Below are positions 23,704 through 33,398 of a stretch of 52,449 bases of DNA, one piece after another; the first letter of the stretch is position 1, and every line of letters starts with the position of its first letter. The position numbers and the translations under genes were made by a program. The DNA comes from Rhizobium freirei PRF 81. Lineage in GTDB: Bacteria > Pseudomonadota > Alphaproteobacteria > Rhizobiales > Rhizobiaceae. The DNA is taken from positions 1 through 52,449 of the forward strand of contig NZ_AQHN01000003.1 of NCBI RefSeq assembly GCF_000359745.1, read 5' to 3'. A model generated the notes under the pieces. The model was not told the origin of the DNA, searched no databases, and saw only the letters and a list, made by a program, of their open reading frames with translations.

Positions 23704-25509
23704 TTAGGCAAGCCGAAGAAAATGCCCCGGGCTGACTTGTTCATAGACAGGTTTTGGTGGCTGGTAATCGACGGCGCGGAATGGGCTTCTGATCTCCTCA
23801 TTGGAGATGAGACGCGTCGGGCGCCGCGCTGGATCGGCAACCGGCACCGCTGCCATCAGCCGCTTGGTGTAATCGTGTTGCGGGTTCTCAAACACCGCCC
23901 TTCGAGGTCCGATCTCGACGATCTCGCCGAGATACATTACCGCAACCCGGTGGCTGATGCGCTCCACGACCGCCATGTCGTGGCTGATGAAGAGATAGCC
24001 GAGGCCAAATTTTTCCTGCAAATCCAGCATGAGATTGATGACCTGCGCCTTGACCGAGACATCGAGCGCGGAAACCGATTCATCGGCAATGAGAAGTTTT
24101 GGTTCAAGCGCGAGCGCCCGGGCAATGCACACGCGCTGCCGCTGCCCGCCCGAGAATTCGTGCGGGAACCGACCCGCCATCGAGGCCGAGAGGCCGACCC
24201 GTTCCAGCAGGTCGCCGACGCGATGCTTTGCCTGCGAGGCGCTCGCCAGCCCATGGGCGATGATCGGTTCAGCGATCGCCTGACCGACACGCATGCGTGG
24301 ATTGAGGCTTTCGAACGGGTCCTGAAAGATCATCTGCGCCTCGCGCCTGATGTTCGCAAGCTCATCCTTGCCCGCTTTTAGAACGTCCTTGCCGTCGATG
24401 CGGATTTCGCCTGACATTGCGGAGGCGAGACGAATGATCGAGCGTCCGGTCGTCGACTTGCCGCAACCGGATTCGCCGACCAGCGATAGGGTTTCGCCCT
24501 GCCTGAGCTCGAGCGAGACACTCTCGACGGCATGGATGCTGCCGACGGTTCTGCGCAGAAAGCCGCGCTTGACCGGAAAGCGGGTGATGAGATTGTCGAC
24601 CTTCAGGATAGGCGGCTCGTTGAGCTTTACCGTGTCTTCGGTCGGCTTGACCGGCTGCACTTCGCCGGTTGCCATATCGACCTGCGGGAAGCGCAGCGGC
24701 CTATCCTTTCCGGTCATCGAGCCAAGCTGCGGCACGGCGGAGAGAAGGGCGCGCGTATAAGGATGCCTGGCGCCGGCAAAGATCGTCTCCGTAGTGTCGG
24801 TTTCGACCTGCTCGCCGCGATACATGACGACGGTGCGATCGGAAATTTCGGCAACGACCCCCATGTCATGGGTGATGAAGAGAACCGACATGCCCTCTTC
24901 TTCCTGCAGCGTCTTGATCAGACCGAGAATCTGCGCCTGGATGGTGACGTCGAGTGCGGTCGTCGGTTCGTCGGCGATCAGCAGCTTCGGGTCGCAGGCA
25001 AGTGCGATGGCGATCACGACGCGCTGGCGCATGCCGCCGGAAAAATTCATCGGATATTCGTTGAGGCGCGATTTTGCGGACGGGATGCGCACCTTCTCGA
25101 GCAGGCGCACGGCCTCGGCTTCGGCTTGCGACTGCGACATCCCGCGATGCTGCACCAGGACCTCGGTGATCTGCCGGCCGATCTTAAGGACGGGATTGAG
25201 CGAGGTCATCGGCTCCTGGAAGATCATGCCGATCCGATTGCCGCGGATCGCCTGCATGTCGGCAAGCGGCAGAGACAGGAGATCGCGGCCTTCGAATTCG
25301 ATCCTGCCAGTGATCCTTGAATTGCCCGGCGACAGAAGCCGCATGATCGACATGGCGGTGACGCTCTTGCCGGAGCCGGATTCGCCGACGACGGCCAGGG
25401 TTTCCTTGGGAGCGATGTCGAAGCTGATATTGCGGATGACATCTCGCCATTCGCCGCCGACGCGGAAGGCCGTGTTGAGGTTGGAGATGGAAAGGATCGG
25501 TTTGGTCAT
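23704..25509 (-). CDS. Double ATP-binding protein of a peptide-class ABC importer (DppD-DppF fusion)
   Basis: 601 residues with two complete ATPase halves, as in GsiA-type proteins. The first has Walker A GESGSGKS (42-49), signature FSGGMRQRVVIAIAL and Walker B LLIADEPTTALDV. The second has GESGCGKSTTGRS, FSGGQRQRVCIARAL and LLIADESVSALDV. Each half has the oligopeptide-family C-terminal region (GARHPYTRALLSAVPQ; NPQHDYTKRLMAAVP). It powers both permeases. Last gene of the operon, three bases after the second permease. Note SVSALD in the second half, where PTSALD is usual. Confidence 0.93.
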   Translation of the reverse strand: MTKPILSISNLNTAFRVGGEWRDVIRNISFDIAPKETLAVVGESGSGKSVTAMSIMRLLSPGNSRITGRIEFEGRDLLSLPLADMQAIRGNRIGMIFQEPMTSLNPVLKIGRQITEVLVQHRGMSQSQAEAEAVRLLEKVRIPSAKSRLNEYPMNFSGGMRQRVVIAIALACDPKLLIADEPTTALDVTIQAQILGLIKTLQEEEGMSVLFITHDMGVVAEISDRTVVMYRGEQVETDTTETIFAGARHPYTRALLSAVPQLGSMTGKDRPLRFPQVDMATGEVQPVKPTEDTVKLNEPPILKVDNLITRFPVKRGFLRRTVGSIHAVESVSLELRQGETLSLVGESGCGKSTTGRSIIRLASAMSGEIRIDGKDVLKAGKDELANIRREAQMIFQDPFESLNPRMRVGQAIAEPIIAHGLASASQAKHRVGDLLERVGLSASMAGRFPHEFSGGQRQRVCIARALALEPKLLIADESVSALDVSVKAQVINLMLDLQEKFGLGYLFISHDMAVVERISHRVAVMYLGEIVEIGPRRAVFENPQHDYTKRLMAAVPVADPARRPTRLISNEEIRSPFRAVDYQPPKPVYEQVSPGHFLRLA

Positions 25510-25512
25510 GGC

Positions 25513-26451
25513 TCAGCCTTCCCGCCGTGGATTGAGAATATCTCGCAGCGCATCACCGATGAGATTGATCCCGACGATAAGCATGAGAAGCGCAAGGCCT
25601 GGAAAGAAGCTGATCCAGTAGTCGCCCGACAGCAGATATTCGAAGCCGTTGGAGATCAGCAGGCCGAGAGACGGCTGCGTGACCGGCAGGCCGATGCCGA
25701 GGAAGGAGAGCGTCGCCTCCAGCATAATGGCATAGGCCACGCGCATCGTCGCCACGACGATCAATGGCGGCAGGCAGTTCGGCAGGATATGGCGAAACAG
25801 GATGCTCCTGTCCGGCAGGGCCATGGAGCGGGCGGCATCCACATAGGCGCGCTTGCGTTCCACCAGCGCGGAGCCCCGAACTGTGCGAGCATAATAGGCC
25901 CATTGAGTAACGATGAGTGCCAGGATGATCTTGTCGACACCTTGTCCGAGGATCGCCAGAAAGATCAACGCGATGAGGATCGCTGGAAAACTTAGCTGGA
26001 TATCGACTATCCGCATCAGGAAAGCATCGAGACGGCCGCCGGCATAGGCGCTGACGAGCCCGATCGAGGCGCCGATGACAAGTGCGACGGCCGCACTCGA
26101 CATGCCGACAAGCAGGCTGGTGCGAAGACCATAGAGGATCGCGCTCATCAGATCGCGCCCCTGATCGTCCGTGCCGATCAGGTAGAGCACACCGCTCGCA
26201 CTGTGCGATCCGGGCGGCAGGCGACCGTCAAGGATATCGAGCTGGGAGAGATCGTAAGGGTTCTGCGGCGCGAGCAATGGTGCCAATATCGCGGTGATCG
26301 CGAAGATAGCGACGATGACGAGGCCCGCCAAGGCAAGCTTGTCATGCAAAAGGGCCGACATCGTCTGGCGAAATGGCGAGCGCGAGGCGGTTTTGCCGGC
26401 ACTCCCCTGGCCCGCATGCACCGAGCCTGCATTTGCGCTATCCTGGCTCAT
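25513..26451 (-). CDS. Peptide-class ABC importer permease (DppC type)
   Basis: 312 residues from the ATG at 26451 (MSQDSANAGS). A polar N-terminus is followed by about six membrane helices, the OppC N-terminal motif, GTDDQGRDLMSAILYGLRTSL, and the EAA loop YVDAARSMALPDRSILFRHILPN. The start overlaps the previous permease stop by one base. A longer frame to 26949 reads through that gene and is not used. Confidence 0.92.
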   Translation of the reverse strand: MSQDSANAGSVHAGQGSAGKTASRSPFRQTMSALLHDKLALAGLVIVAIFAITAILAPLLAPQNPYDLSQLDILDGRLPPGSHSASGVLYLIGTDDQGRDLMSAILYGLRTSLLVGMSSAAVALVIGASIGLVSAYAGGRLDAFLMRIVDIQLSFPAILIALIFLAILGQGVDKIILALIVTQWAYYARTVRGSALVERKRAYVDAARSMALPDRSILFRHILPNCLPPLIVVATMRVAYAIMLEATLSFLGIGLPVTQPSLGLLISNGFEYLLSGDYWISFFPGLALLMLIVGINLIGDALRDILNPRREG

Positions 26452-27425
26452 TAGGAGTTCCCTTCGAGACGAACGCGGGGATCGACGATCGAATAAAGGA
26501 TGTCGACCAGGAGATTGATGACGCTGAACATCACGACGGTGATCATCAGGTAGGCGAGGATGACCGGGCGGTCGAGCACGCCGATCGCGTCGATGATGAG
26601 CTTGCCCATGCCGGGCCAGGCAAAGATCGTCTCGGTCACGACGGCAAAGGCGATCAGCGATCCGAGTTCGAGGCCGATCACGGTGATTAGCGGGATCAGC
26701 GTGTTCTTCAGGACATGCACGGTAACGATGCGTCGCTCCGTCAGGCCCTTGGCGCGGGCGAAACGAACGAAATCGAGCAGCATCGTCTCCATCACGCCGG
26801 CGCGCGTCAGGCGAATGACCAGCGAGATCTTGAAGAGTGCCAGATTGAAAGCCGGCAAGATCAGATGGGAGAGGCCGTCGAGCGTAAAGAGGCTGAGCGG
26901 CACCCCGAGGACAGGCACCGTCTGGCCGCGGCCGGAGGCCGGCAGCCAACCGAAATGCACGCTGAACAGCATGATCATCACGAGGCCGATCCAGAAGGTC
27001 GGCAGGCTGAAGCCGAGGATCGAGAAGGTCATGATCGACTTCGAGATCAGCCCCTTCGGCTTCAGACCGGCGTAGACGCCGAGCGGGATGCCGATGACGA
27101 GCGCCATGATCAACGCGACGAAGGCGAGTTCCAGCGTCGCCGGCATGCGGTTGAGGATCAGCGTCAGCGCGGGTTGATTGTAGACGAAGGAATTGCCGAG
27201 ATCGCCCGAAAGTGCCCGCGTCAGGAACAGCCAGTATTGCTCCCAGACGGGCTTGTCGAGGCCAAAGGACTGGATGACCTGTAACCGCTCCGCCGGCGTT
27301 GCCGTCGGGCTCAATAGCACGTCGACGGGATTGCCGACGAGATAGAGCCCGGCAAACACCAGAACCGACATGACGAGCAGCGTGAGGACCGTCTGAACCG
27401 ATCGGCTCAGCAAATATCCGCCCAT
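26451..27425 (-). CDS. Peptide-class ABC importer permease (DppB type)
   Basis: 324 residues, about six helices. It has the DppB signatures FGLDKPVWEQYWLFL, NRMPATLELA and the EAA loop FVRFARAKGLTERRIVTVHVLKN. I chose the ATG at 27425 because GGGAGG lies nine bases before it; the TTG at 27434 would sit directly on the ribosome site. It follows the nucleoside-hydrolase gene by five bases, which ties uptake and hydrolysis into one transcript. Confidence 0.92.
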   Translation of the reverse strand: MGGYLLSRSVQTVLTLLVMSVLVFAGLYLVGNPVDVLLSPTATPAERLQVIQSFGLDKPVWEQYWLFLTRALSGDLGNSFVYNQPALTLILNRMPATLELAFVALIMALVIGIPLGVYAGLKPKGLISKSIMTFSILGFSLPTFWIGLVMIMLFSVHFGWLPASGRGQTVPVLGVPLSLFTLDGLSHLILPAFNLALFKISLVIRLTRAGVMETMLLDFVRFARAKGLTERRIVTVHVLKNTLIPLITVIGLELGSLIAFAVVTETIFAWPGMGKLIIDAIGVLDRPVILAYLMITVVMFSVINLLVDILYSIVDPRVRLEGNS

Positions 27426-27430
27426 GATTT

Positions 27431-28402
27431 TCAACCTCCCTGCGCTGTCGCGCCGAGCCCGCTTTGCCCGAAACGGGCGATGCGCTCGATCAGCAGTACG
27501 ATGAACCCGGCCTCGTCGACATCAGTGATAACGGTGGCATTCGGTGACCGATCCATCTTTCCGTAAAAGTCGGCATAGGTGTAGCCGATGGTAAGGCCCG
27601 TCACCTGCGCGCCGACGAAAGCTTCGCGGCCGCTGAACAGGTCCGGGCGGATGAGCCAGGCGATCGTCGTGGCGTCGTGGATCGGGCCACCCGGCCTGCC
27701 GAAGCGCCCGATATCGCCGCGGTCGAAGGTCGAAAACAGATTGAAAAGCGCCTTGCCCGCCTCACCGCCGGCCCGAAACTGTTCGAAATGCTCGGATGTA
27801 AACAGTGCCTGGAACGTCATGTCGAGCGGCATCACTACGATCGGCAGGCCGGAGCGATAGACGATCTCGGCTGCATGCGGATCGGCATAGATGTTAAATT
27901 CGGCCCAAGGGGTGCGATGCCCGAGCGCCGTGAAAGCGCCGCCCATCGAGACGATCTGCCGGATGCCACGCGCGACATCGGGATGCTGAATCAATGCCAA
28001 GGCGATATTGGTCATCGGTCCGATGGCGCAAATGGTGATCTGCTCGCCCGCCGCCACCGCTTCGCGCGCCAAGCGTACGATGAAATGCACCGCATGCTCC
28101 TCGGAAGGACTGATATCGCCGGGCTGGACAAGCGTATCATCAAACGCACCGATGCGGGCATACTTGCCATAGACCTGGTCCCGGACGAGCGGGCCGGCGG
28201 CTCCTGCATGCACAGGCACATCATGGCGACCACTCAGGCCGACGATCTTGCAGGCGTTGATCACCGTATCGCGAAGCGGAACGTTGCCGGCGACGATCGA
28301 CAGGCCGAGAACGTCGATTTCTGGCGACGCGAGCGCCATCAGGATGGCCGCGGCATCGTCCACGCCCGGATCGGCATCGATAATGATCTTCTCGCGTCTC
28401 AT
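27431..28402 (-). CDS. Nucleoside hydrolase, IUNH family (second of two)
   Basis: 323 residues. The calcium-binding motif DADPGVDDA (Asp9, Asp11, Asp15, Asp16) is intact, as are the downstream GPMTNIALAL, the loop WAEFNIYADPHAA, and GGPIHDATTIAW with the late His-Asp pair. Such enzymes hydrolyse the N-glycosidic bond of ribonucleosides in the cytoplasm, giving base and ribose; specificity varies and cannot be read here. It overlaps the first nucleoside-hydrolase gene by 4 bases. The two share the same fold but are clearly diverged, so they are not a recent duplication. Confidence 0.92.
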   Translation of the reverse strand: MRREKIIIDADPGVDDAAAILMALASPEIDVLGLSIVAGNVPLRDTVINACKIVGLSGRHDVPVHAGAAGPLVRDQVYGKYARIGAFDDTLVQPGDISPSEEHAVHFIVRLAREAVAAGEQITICAIGPMTNIALALIQHPDVARGIRQIVSMGGAFTALGHRTPWAEFNIYADPHAAEIVYRSGLPIVVMPLDMTFQALFTSEHFEQFRAGGEAGKALFNLFSTFDRGDIGRFGRPGGPIHDATTIAWLIRPDLFSGREAFVGAQVTGLTIGYTYADFYGKMDRSPNATVITDVDEAGFIVLLIERIARFGQSGLGATAQGG

Positions 28403-29358
28403 GCGACGGCCTTTTTGGCATAGCGCGACAGCCGCTCGAGGAAGAAGGCGATCACGCCCTCGGCGTCGACCTTCGTGACGATATCGGCATTCGGCTCGAG
28501 GCCGCTCTTGCCGTACCAGTCAGCAATCGTCTGGCCCATGCAGAGTTCGCTTTCATGCTCCACGAAGACGCGCGCCTTCTCGGTCTCGAACAGATGCGGG
28601 GCGAGGATATAGGCGATCACCAACGGATCATGCAGCGGCCCGCCGCGCGAGCCGTAGCGGCGCACGTCGTTGCGATCCCAGAAGGCCATAAGCTCGGCAA
28701 GGGTCTGTGAGATCCGCCCGCTGACACGCGAGAATTCGGCGACATGCTCGGGCTTCAGCATGACCTGATGCGTTGCATCGAGTGCGAGGGCGACGAGCGG
28801 AATTCCGCTTGAGAAGACCACATGCGCCGCATGCGGGTCCGCCAGCATGTTGAATTCCGACGTCATCGTCCGGTTGCCCGGCTCGCGGTAGGCGCCGCCC
28901 ATCATGATGATCCGCTCGACGCCTTCGGCGATCTGCGGCTTCATGCGCAGGGCGACGGCAATATTGGTCATTGGCCCGAGGCAGCAAAGCGTGACGCGGT
29001 CTCCCGTGCGTGCAGCCTCGCCCAGCGCATCGATGAGGAAATCGACCGCCGATTTGCTTTCCGCTGTCTTCTCAGGGTCCGGCAAGGTGGTGTTTCCAAG
29101 GCCGGTCTTGCCATGAAACTGACCGTGAATAGGCTCGCGCAGCATCGGACGAAAGCACCCCGCATAGACCGGGATGTCAGAACGCCTGCCAAGCTCACAG
29201 ACCTGAAGAGCGTTGCGGACGGTGCGCTCCAGCGGCTGGTTGCCGCAGACCGGCGTGATCCCGAGGATGTCGAGCTCCGGCGACACGAATGCGGTCAGAA
29301 GGGCGATCGTATCGTCAATTCCAGGGTCACAATCGACAATGATCGAAATCGGCTTCAT
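28399..29358 (-). CDS. Nucleoside hydrolase, IUNH family (first of two)
   Basis: 319 residues from the ATG at 29358 (MKPISIIVDCDPG). The Asp cluster DCDPGIDDT (9, 11, 15, 16), GPMTNIAVAL, TSEFNMLADPHAA and GGPLHDPLVIAY mark a complete IUNH active site. A longer frame to 29592 overlaps the aldolase gene and is rejected. It lies 32 bases after the aldolase gene and overlaps the second hydrolase gene. Two different hydrolases in one importer operon suggest a substrate that occurs in two forms, or two sequential cleavages; this is inference. Confidence 0.92.
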   Translation of the reverse strand: MKPISIIVDCDPGIDDTIALLTAFVSPELDILGITPVCGNQPLERTVRNALQVCELGRRSDIPVYAGCFRPMLREPIHGQFHGKTGLGNTTLPDPEKTAESKSAVDFLIDALGEAARTGDRVTLCCLGPMTNIAVALRMKPQIAEGVERIIMMGGAYREPGNRTMTSEFNMLADPHAAHVVFSSGIPLVALALDATHQVMLKPEHVAEFSRVSGRISQTLAELMAFWDRNDVRRYGSRGGPLHDPLVIAYILAPHLFETEKARVFVEHESELCMGQTIADWYGKSGLEPNADIVTKVDAEGVIAFFLERLSRYAKKAVA

Positions 29359-29390
29359 GGGGGTGCCTTCAGTAAATGGAAAATGCGATG

Positions 29391-30272
29391 TCAGAGAGCG
29401 CCAAGTTCGCGAAGAACATCTGCGATGTCGGTTCGTGCAGCCTCGTCGAGGGGCGGTTGCGGATGCATGGGTACGCCGACCGCAAAGCCCTGCAGTTCCA
29501 GTGCCGTCTTGATGCAGGCGGCGATCGAGTATTTCGCGAAAATCTCGTTGACCCGCCAGAGCGGCCGCTGCAGCTGCATCGCCCTTGCCCAATCGCCGGC
29601 ATGGGCCGCTTCATAAAGCGCGATGCTCTGCTTCGGAACGACGCAGGCGGGGCCTGCCATCCAGCCGACGCCGCCGATCATCATCACGCAAACCGGAATA
29701 TGAGCGGAGGCGGCGAACACCTCCATTCGGCCTTGGGTCCGTTCGATGATCGAGAGCAAGCGTCCGGTATTGGTCGAGGCGTCCTTGATGTAGCGGATGT
29801 TGTCGATATGGCTTAGCCGTTCGATGACGGGCAGGCTCAAGTCGGACCGCTGAAACTGCGGATTGGTGTAGAGCACCACCGGCCGTCCCTTCGCAGCCTT
29901 GGCAATGGCGGTGAAATAAGCTTCAACGCCCTCGTCGCTGACCGGAAAATAGGCCTCGAGGATGGCAAGGATGCCGTCGGCTCCCGCCTCGACCATATAT
30001 TCGGTCTGGGCGATGGCGTCGCTGGTCGATGTCGATGCGACGCCGGCAACGACAGGGACACGCCCTCGGCTGGCGGCAATCACCGTATCGACGACGCTGC
30101 GGCGCTGTTCCCCGCTCAGGTAGGCGAATTCGCCGGTGCTGCCGAGCGGCGTCAGACCATGGACCCCAGAAGCGATCAGATGGTCGACAAGATCGGTCAG
30201 AACTCCTTTTGCGACCTGGCCGGAATGATCGATCGGGGAGACGAGGTAGGGGAAAACGCCGCGGAAAGACAT
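29391..30272 (-). CDS. DapA-family (DHDPS/NAL-type) aldolase
   Basis: 293 residues, a TIM-barrel class I aldolase. GSTGEF (44-49) is the pyruvate-carboxylate loop, Tyr135 in VVLYTNP is the catalytic Tyr, and Lys163 in RYIKDAS is the Schiff-base Lys. The family condenses or cleaves 2-oxo acids, such as dihydrodipicolinate synthase, N-acetylneuraminate lyase and KDG aldolase. True biosynthetic DapA is unlikely because the gene sits inside a catabolic importer operon. It probably acts on a product of the imported compound. It starts 22 bases after the binding-protein gene. Confidence 0.9.
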   Translation of the reverse strand: MSFRGVFPYLVSPIDHSGQVAKGVLTDLVDHLIASGVHGLTPLGSTGEFAYLSGEQRRSVVDTVIAASRGRVPVVAGVASTSTSDAIAQTEYMVEAGADGILAILEAYFPVSDEGVEAYFTAIAKAAKGRPVVLYTNPQFQRSDLSLPVIERLSHIDNIRYIKDASTNTGRLLSIIERTQGRMEVFAASAHIPVCVMMIGGVGWMAGPACVVPKQSIALYEAAHAGDWARAMQLQRPLWRVNEIFAKYSIAACIKTALELQGFAVGVPMHPQPPLDEAARTDIADVLRELGAL

Positions 30273-30294
30273 GTTCGATCGTCCCTTCGCCGGC

Positions 30295-31845
30295 TCAGTT
30301 CGGCTTCACAAAATAAGGAAGCGTGTAGCCATCCGACCGGCCGGGATAGGTAAGGTCCTTCTTCACCGCCCAGGTATTGGCGAGATAGAAGACCGGGATG
30401 ACGCCAAGATCGTTCATGGCGATCCCGGTTGCCTTGCGGAGGCGTTCCTCGCGCTTGCCGTCGTCGAGCGTGGAACGCGCTTCGTTCAGCGTCTTGTCGA
30501 ACTCCGGGTTCGAATAACGCCCGCGGTTGCCCTGCCCTGCCTTGTCCCCAAAGGTCTCGAGGATCGGACCAAGCACGCCCGACGCCTCACCCGTCTCGAC
30601 GGCCGCGCCGCCCATGATGAAGCTGAATTCGAGATTGGAAGCGCGGGTGAAATAGACGCTGCCCGGCAAGGTCGCGACCTCGGTCTTGATACCGACGCGG
30701 CTAAAGAACTGACCGATCGCCTGCGCCACCTTGGAATCGTTGGGATAACGGTCGTTAGAGGCATGGAAGGTCAGCGCGAACCCGTTCGGATAGCCGGCCT
30801 TGGCGAGAAGCTCCTTCGCCTCGTTCGGATCGTAGGGGTCGACCTTGATGGACGGGTCGTAACCGAAATAGCCTTCGGGAACCAGCTGGCCGGCCGGCAC
30901 GCCCTGTCCATCCATGATGCGGTCGACGAGCGCGTCGCGATTGATCGAGAGCGAAAGCGCGCGGCGCACCTCCGGCTTCAACAACGGGTTCTTGCCGTCG
31001 GGTCCCTTGGCGAAAGGCGAAACCTCGCGCGCCTGATCCATGTGCAGATACATGATCCGGTTGCCGGCAACATTCACGACCTTTAGCTGATCGGAGGCCT
31101 GCAGCTTGCGCGTGTCGGCCGTCGGGATGCTTTCGATCATGTCGACATCGCCGGAAAGCATCGCCGCAACGCGCGCGCTGCTGTTCTTGAAGACCTTGAA
31201 GGTCACCTTGTCCCAGGCCGCCTTTTCGCCCCAGTAGGCGTCGTTGCGCGCGAGCACGACATTGTCCTCGGGCGTCCAGGAGACGAATTTGAACGGGCCG
31301 GTGCCGATCACCCCCTTGCCGGAATTCATCTCCTCGGTCGTGGTGTTCTCGACCTTGGCCGGCAGGATCGCGATGCGGCTGAGATTGTTGAGAAGCAGCG
31401 GCGTCGGGCCGGCGGTCTTGATGCGAACCGTCAAAGGATCGACGGCGGTGACCTCGGTGATCGCCTTGACATAGGCCGCAAACGAGCTCGGGCTGTTCTT
31501 GGAGGCGAGCGGAACACGCTTGATGCTGGCGACGACATCAGCCGCGGTGAAGTCGCTACCATCGTGAAACTTCGCATCCGGACGAAGCTTGAACTCCCAG
31601 GTCGTGTCGTCGATGGTCTTCCACGACAATGCCAGCGCAGGCTGGATCCGCTGCTTCTCATCCTGGTTGACGAGACCGTCGAAAATGTTGCGCGCCATCG
31701 CGCTGTTCGGGCCGACGACGTAAAACTGCGGATCCATCGAAGTCGTGGTGGCAGCAAGGCCGACGGTCAGATCCCTGGCTTGGCTTGCGAGCGGTATGGC
31801 AAGGGTGGAGGCTGCTAAGACGGCCGCGACCTTTAGAAAATTCAT
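30295..31845 (-). CDS. Periplasmic binding protein of a peptide-class ABC importer (SBP family 5)
   Basis: 516 residues from the ATG at 31845, with GGAGGA just upstream. Signal peptide ([23 protein letters not shown]), then the family 5 pattern: [54 protein letters not shown] and [15 protein letters not shown]. Members carry peptides, but also opines, nickel and glycosides, so the fold does not fix the ligand. First gene of the seven-gene operon. A longer frame to 32001 crosses into the divergent LysR promoter and is rejected. Confidence 0.93.
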   Translation of the reverse strand: MNFLKVAAVLAASTLAIPLASQARDLTVGLAATTTSMDPQFYVVGPNSAMARNIFDGLVNQDEKQRIQPALALSWKTIDDTTWEFKLRPDAKFHDGSDFTAADVVASIKRVPLASKNSPSSFAAYVKAITEVTAVDPLTVRIKTAGPTPLLLNNLSRIAILPAKVENTTTEEMNSGKGVIGTGPFKFVSWTPEDNVVLARNDAYWGEKAAWDKVTFKVFKNSSARVAAMLSGDVDMIESIPTADTRKLQASDQLKVVNVAGNRIMYLHMDQAREVSPFAKGPDGKNPLLKPEVRRALSLSINRDALVDRIMDGQGVPAGQLVPEGYFGYDPSIKVDPYDPNEAKELLAKAGYPNGFALTFHASNDRYPNDSKVAQAIGQFFSRVGIKTEVATLPGSVYFTRASNLEFSFIMGGAAVETGEASGVLGPILETFGDKAGQGNRGRYSNPEFDKTLNEARSTLDDGKREERLRKATGIAMNDLGVIPVFYLANTWAVKKDLTYPGRSDGYTLPYFVKPN

Positions 31846-31980
31846 GATGGAGCTCCTCCGGGGTTTCCGAAATCCGCCCTCTCCCAGCGGATTTAGTCTG
31901 CCTCTAAAGAACTCGGAAAGAAAAGAAAAATTGCAATTTGTGTTCAGTCCATGCCCTAATGTTATGATAGGAGTTCGGGA
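31846..31980. promoter_or_regulatory. Divergent promoter region of the importer operon and its LysR regulator
   Basis: 135 bases, AT-rich around 31915-31970. TATGAT at 31964-31969 could be the -10 of the LysR gene. A LysR-type T-N11-A operator is expected here, but I cannot pick one out with confidence. Confidence 0.45.
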
Positions 31981-32871
31981 ATGCGATTGAAACCAAGACA
32001 AGTCGAAGCTTTCAAAAGCGTGATGATGACGGGTGGTATCACGGCTGCCGCCGATGCTCTAAATGTGACGCAGCCTGCGGTCAGCCGCCTTATCCGCGAT
32101 TTGGAGGAAACCGTCGGGATCACCCTGTTCGAGCGGGTAGGCACCCGCCTCGCCCCGACGGTCGAAGCCACACAGCTTTTCAGGGAAGTCGAGCGGCTAT
32201 ACCTCGGCCTCGACCAGATCGCGCAGGCCGCCGACGACATCCGTCGGCACAAGAACACAGTTCTGAGAATTGCAAGTGTCACGTCGCTGGTGAGACCATA
32301 CCTTCATCAGGCAATCATCGATGTCGTCGGCAATCGGCACGACATTCCGCTAGTCATCGATGTAGAAAATAGCCGGCACATTTGGGACATGGTCGATAAG
32401 AATCGCTACGATCTCGGCTTCGTCTTCGGCTCGCCGCGCATGGCGGACAAGAATACGGTCTTATTGCACAGCTCCCATGCCGTCGCCGCGATGGCGCCGG
32501 GGCATCGGCTTGCTTCCAGAAGAGTCATCACACCCGCCGACCTCATGGACGAGCGCGTGCTAATCCCCGGCCGTAATTCGCCACTCAGGCTGGCGCTCGA
32601 CCGCGCATTCTCAAAGCAAGATCATCAGCCCACAAGCACTATGGAAACCTCGATGCTCAATTGCTGTTATTTCGCAGCCGCCGGAATGGGTGTTGGCATT
32701 GTTGACCATACAAGTTTGCAGTCCGCAGGAACCGAGATCGTCGCAATCCCGTTCGAGCCGAAAATTGAAGTCTCTTATTTCGCCATTCGCCCTTCCGGTA
32801 ACACCAGGACGATGATCTTGGAAGACATTGTTCAGCGGATGGGCGAGCTCATCCGCTCAAATGCCACCTAG
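31981..32871 (+). CDS. LysR-family regulator of the nucleoside-hydrolase operon
   Basis: 296 residues. N-terminal winged helix with RQVEAFKSVMMTGGITAAADALNVTQPAVSRLIRDLE (7-43), then the LysR ligand-binding fold (about 90-290). Divergent from the importer/hydrolase operon with a shared 135-base spacer, so it very likely controls that operon in response to the imported compound or a product. The gene's last bases overlap the 3' end of a minus-strand ABC remnant. Confidence 0.9.
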   Translation: MRLKPRQVEAFKSVMMTGGITAAADALNVTQPAVSRLIRDLEETVGITLFERVGTRLAPTVEATQLFREVERLYLGLDQIAQAADDIRRHKNTVLRIASVTSLVRPYLHQAIIDVVGNRHDIPLVIDVENSRHIWDMVDKNRYDLGFVFGSPRMADKNTVLLHSSHAVAAMAPGHRLASRRVITPADLMDERVLIPGRNSPLRLALDRAFSKQDHQPTSTMETSMLNCCYFAAAGMGVGIVDHTSLQSAGTEIVAIPFEPKIEVSYFAIRPSGNTRTMILEDIVQRMGELIRSNAT

Positions 32872-33117
32872 ATCGTCAGTCAATCTCGGGCAAATGGACT
32901 TTAAGCTCATCGACCGACCTATGCCCGAGACGTCGGGAAACTCTAGATATTTGATCCCAGGCATAGACGGGACATCCTCAAGAATAATTGCCCGGTCGCA
33001 ATACGGGACGATGGACGGCCTATGCGCCACAGTCACAAGCGTTGTTCCGGATGATTTGACGCGAACGACGGCCTTTTCGAGAACGGCTTCGCCTTCGGCA
33101 TCGATGTCTCTGCGCAA
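32857..33117 (-). pseudogene. C-terminal remnant of an ABC exporter ATPase
   Basis: The frame begins in the D-loop region (IDAEGEAVLEKAVVRVKSSG) and continues TTLVTVAHRPSIVPYCDRAIILED, the H-loop His and following strand of an ABC ATPase of the type found in PrtD-like and lipid exporters. Walker A, signature and Walker B are missing, and the stretch after ILED (VPSMPGIKYLEF on) is not family-like. A decayed fragment. Confidence 0.6.
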
Positions 33118-33398
33118 AACACCGGCAAAATCATCAGGATCCTATGAAGCGTGATCTCAACTGCCTCGGCTAGCCTCCATAGTGCACGCTAGTTCCCGAA
33201 CATTGAGTGCCCGGCACCGTTGCCTTCACGGTGAAGGAGCGATCCCCGACTGCGAAAGACACATATGCACCATAGGAGCGTCTGTGCTTAGCGGCAGGCT
33301 AATCATTGCAAATTTAAAACGTAATTTTCTCCGTCGAACCGCTGCTCTACACCAGCCAAGAAAACCGCACACAGCCCTGCGGGGAAAAGGACGCATCC
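33118..33398. other. No gene; inverted repeat near 33230
   Basis: Nothing recognised except a perfect inverted repeat CCTTCAC (33223-33229) and GTGAAGG (33231-33237) around one G. It lies 160 bases upstream of the monooxygenase start and could be an operator. Confidence 0.35.

Noticed and set aside
23616..23840. Minus-strand frame below the double ATPase gene
   Set aside because: Mostly overlaps the ATPase C-terminus in another frame; the unique part is short and unrecognised.
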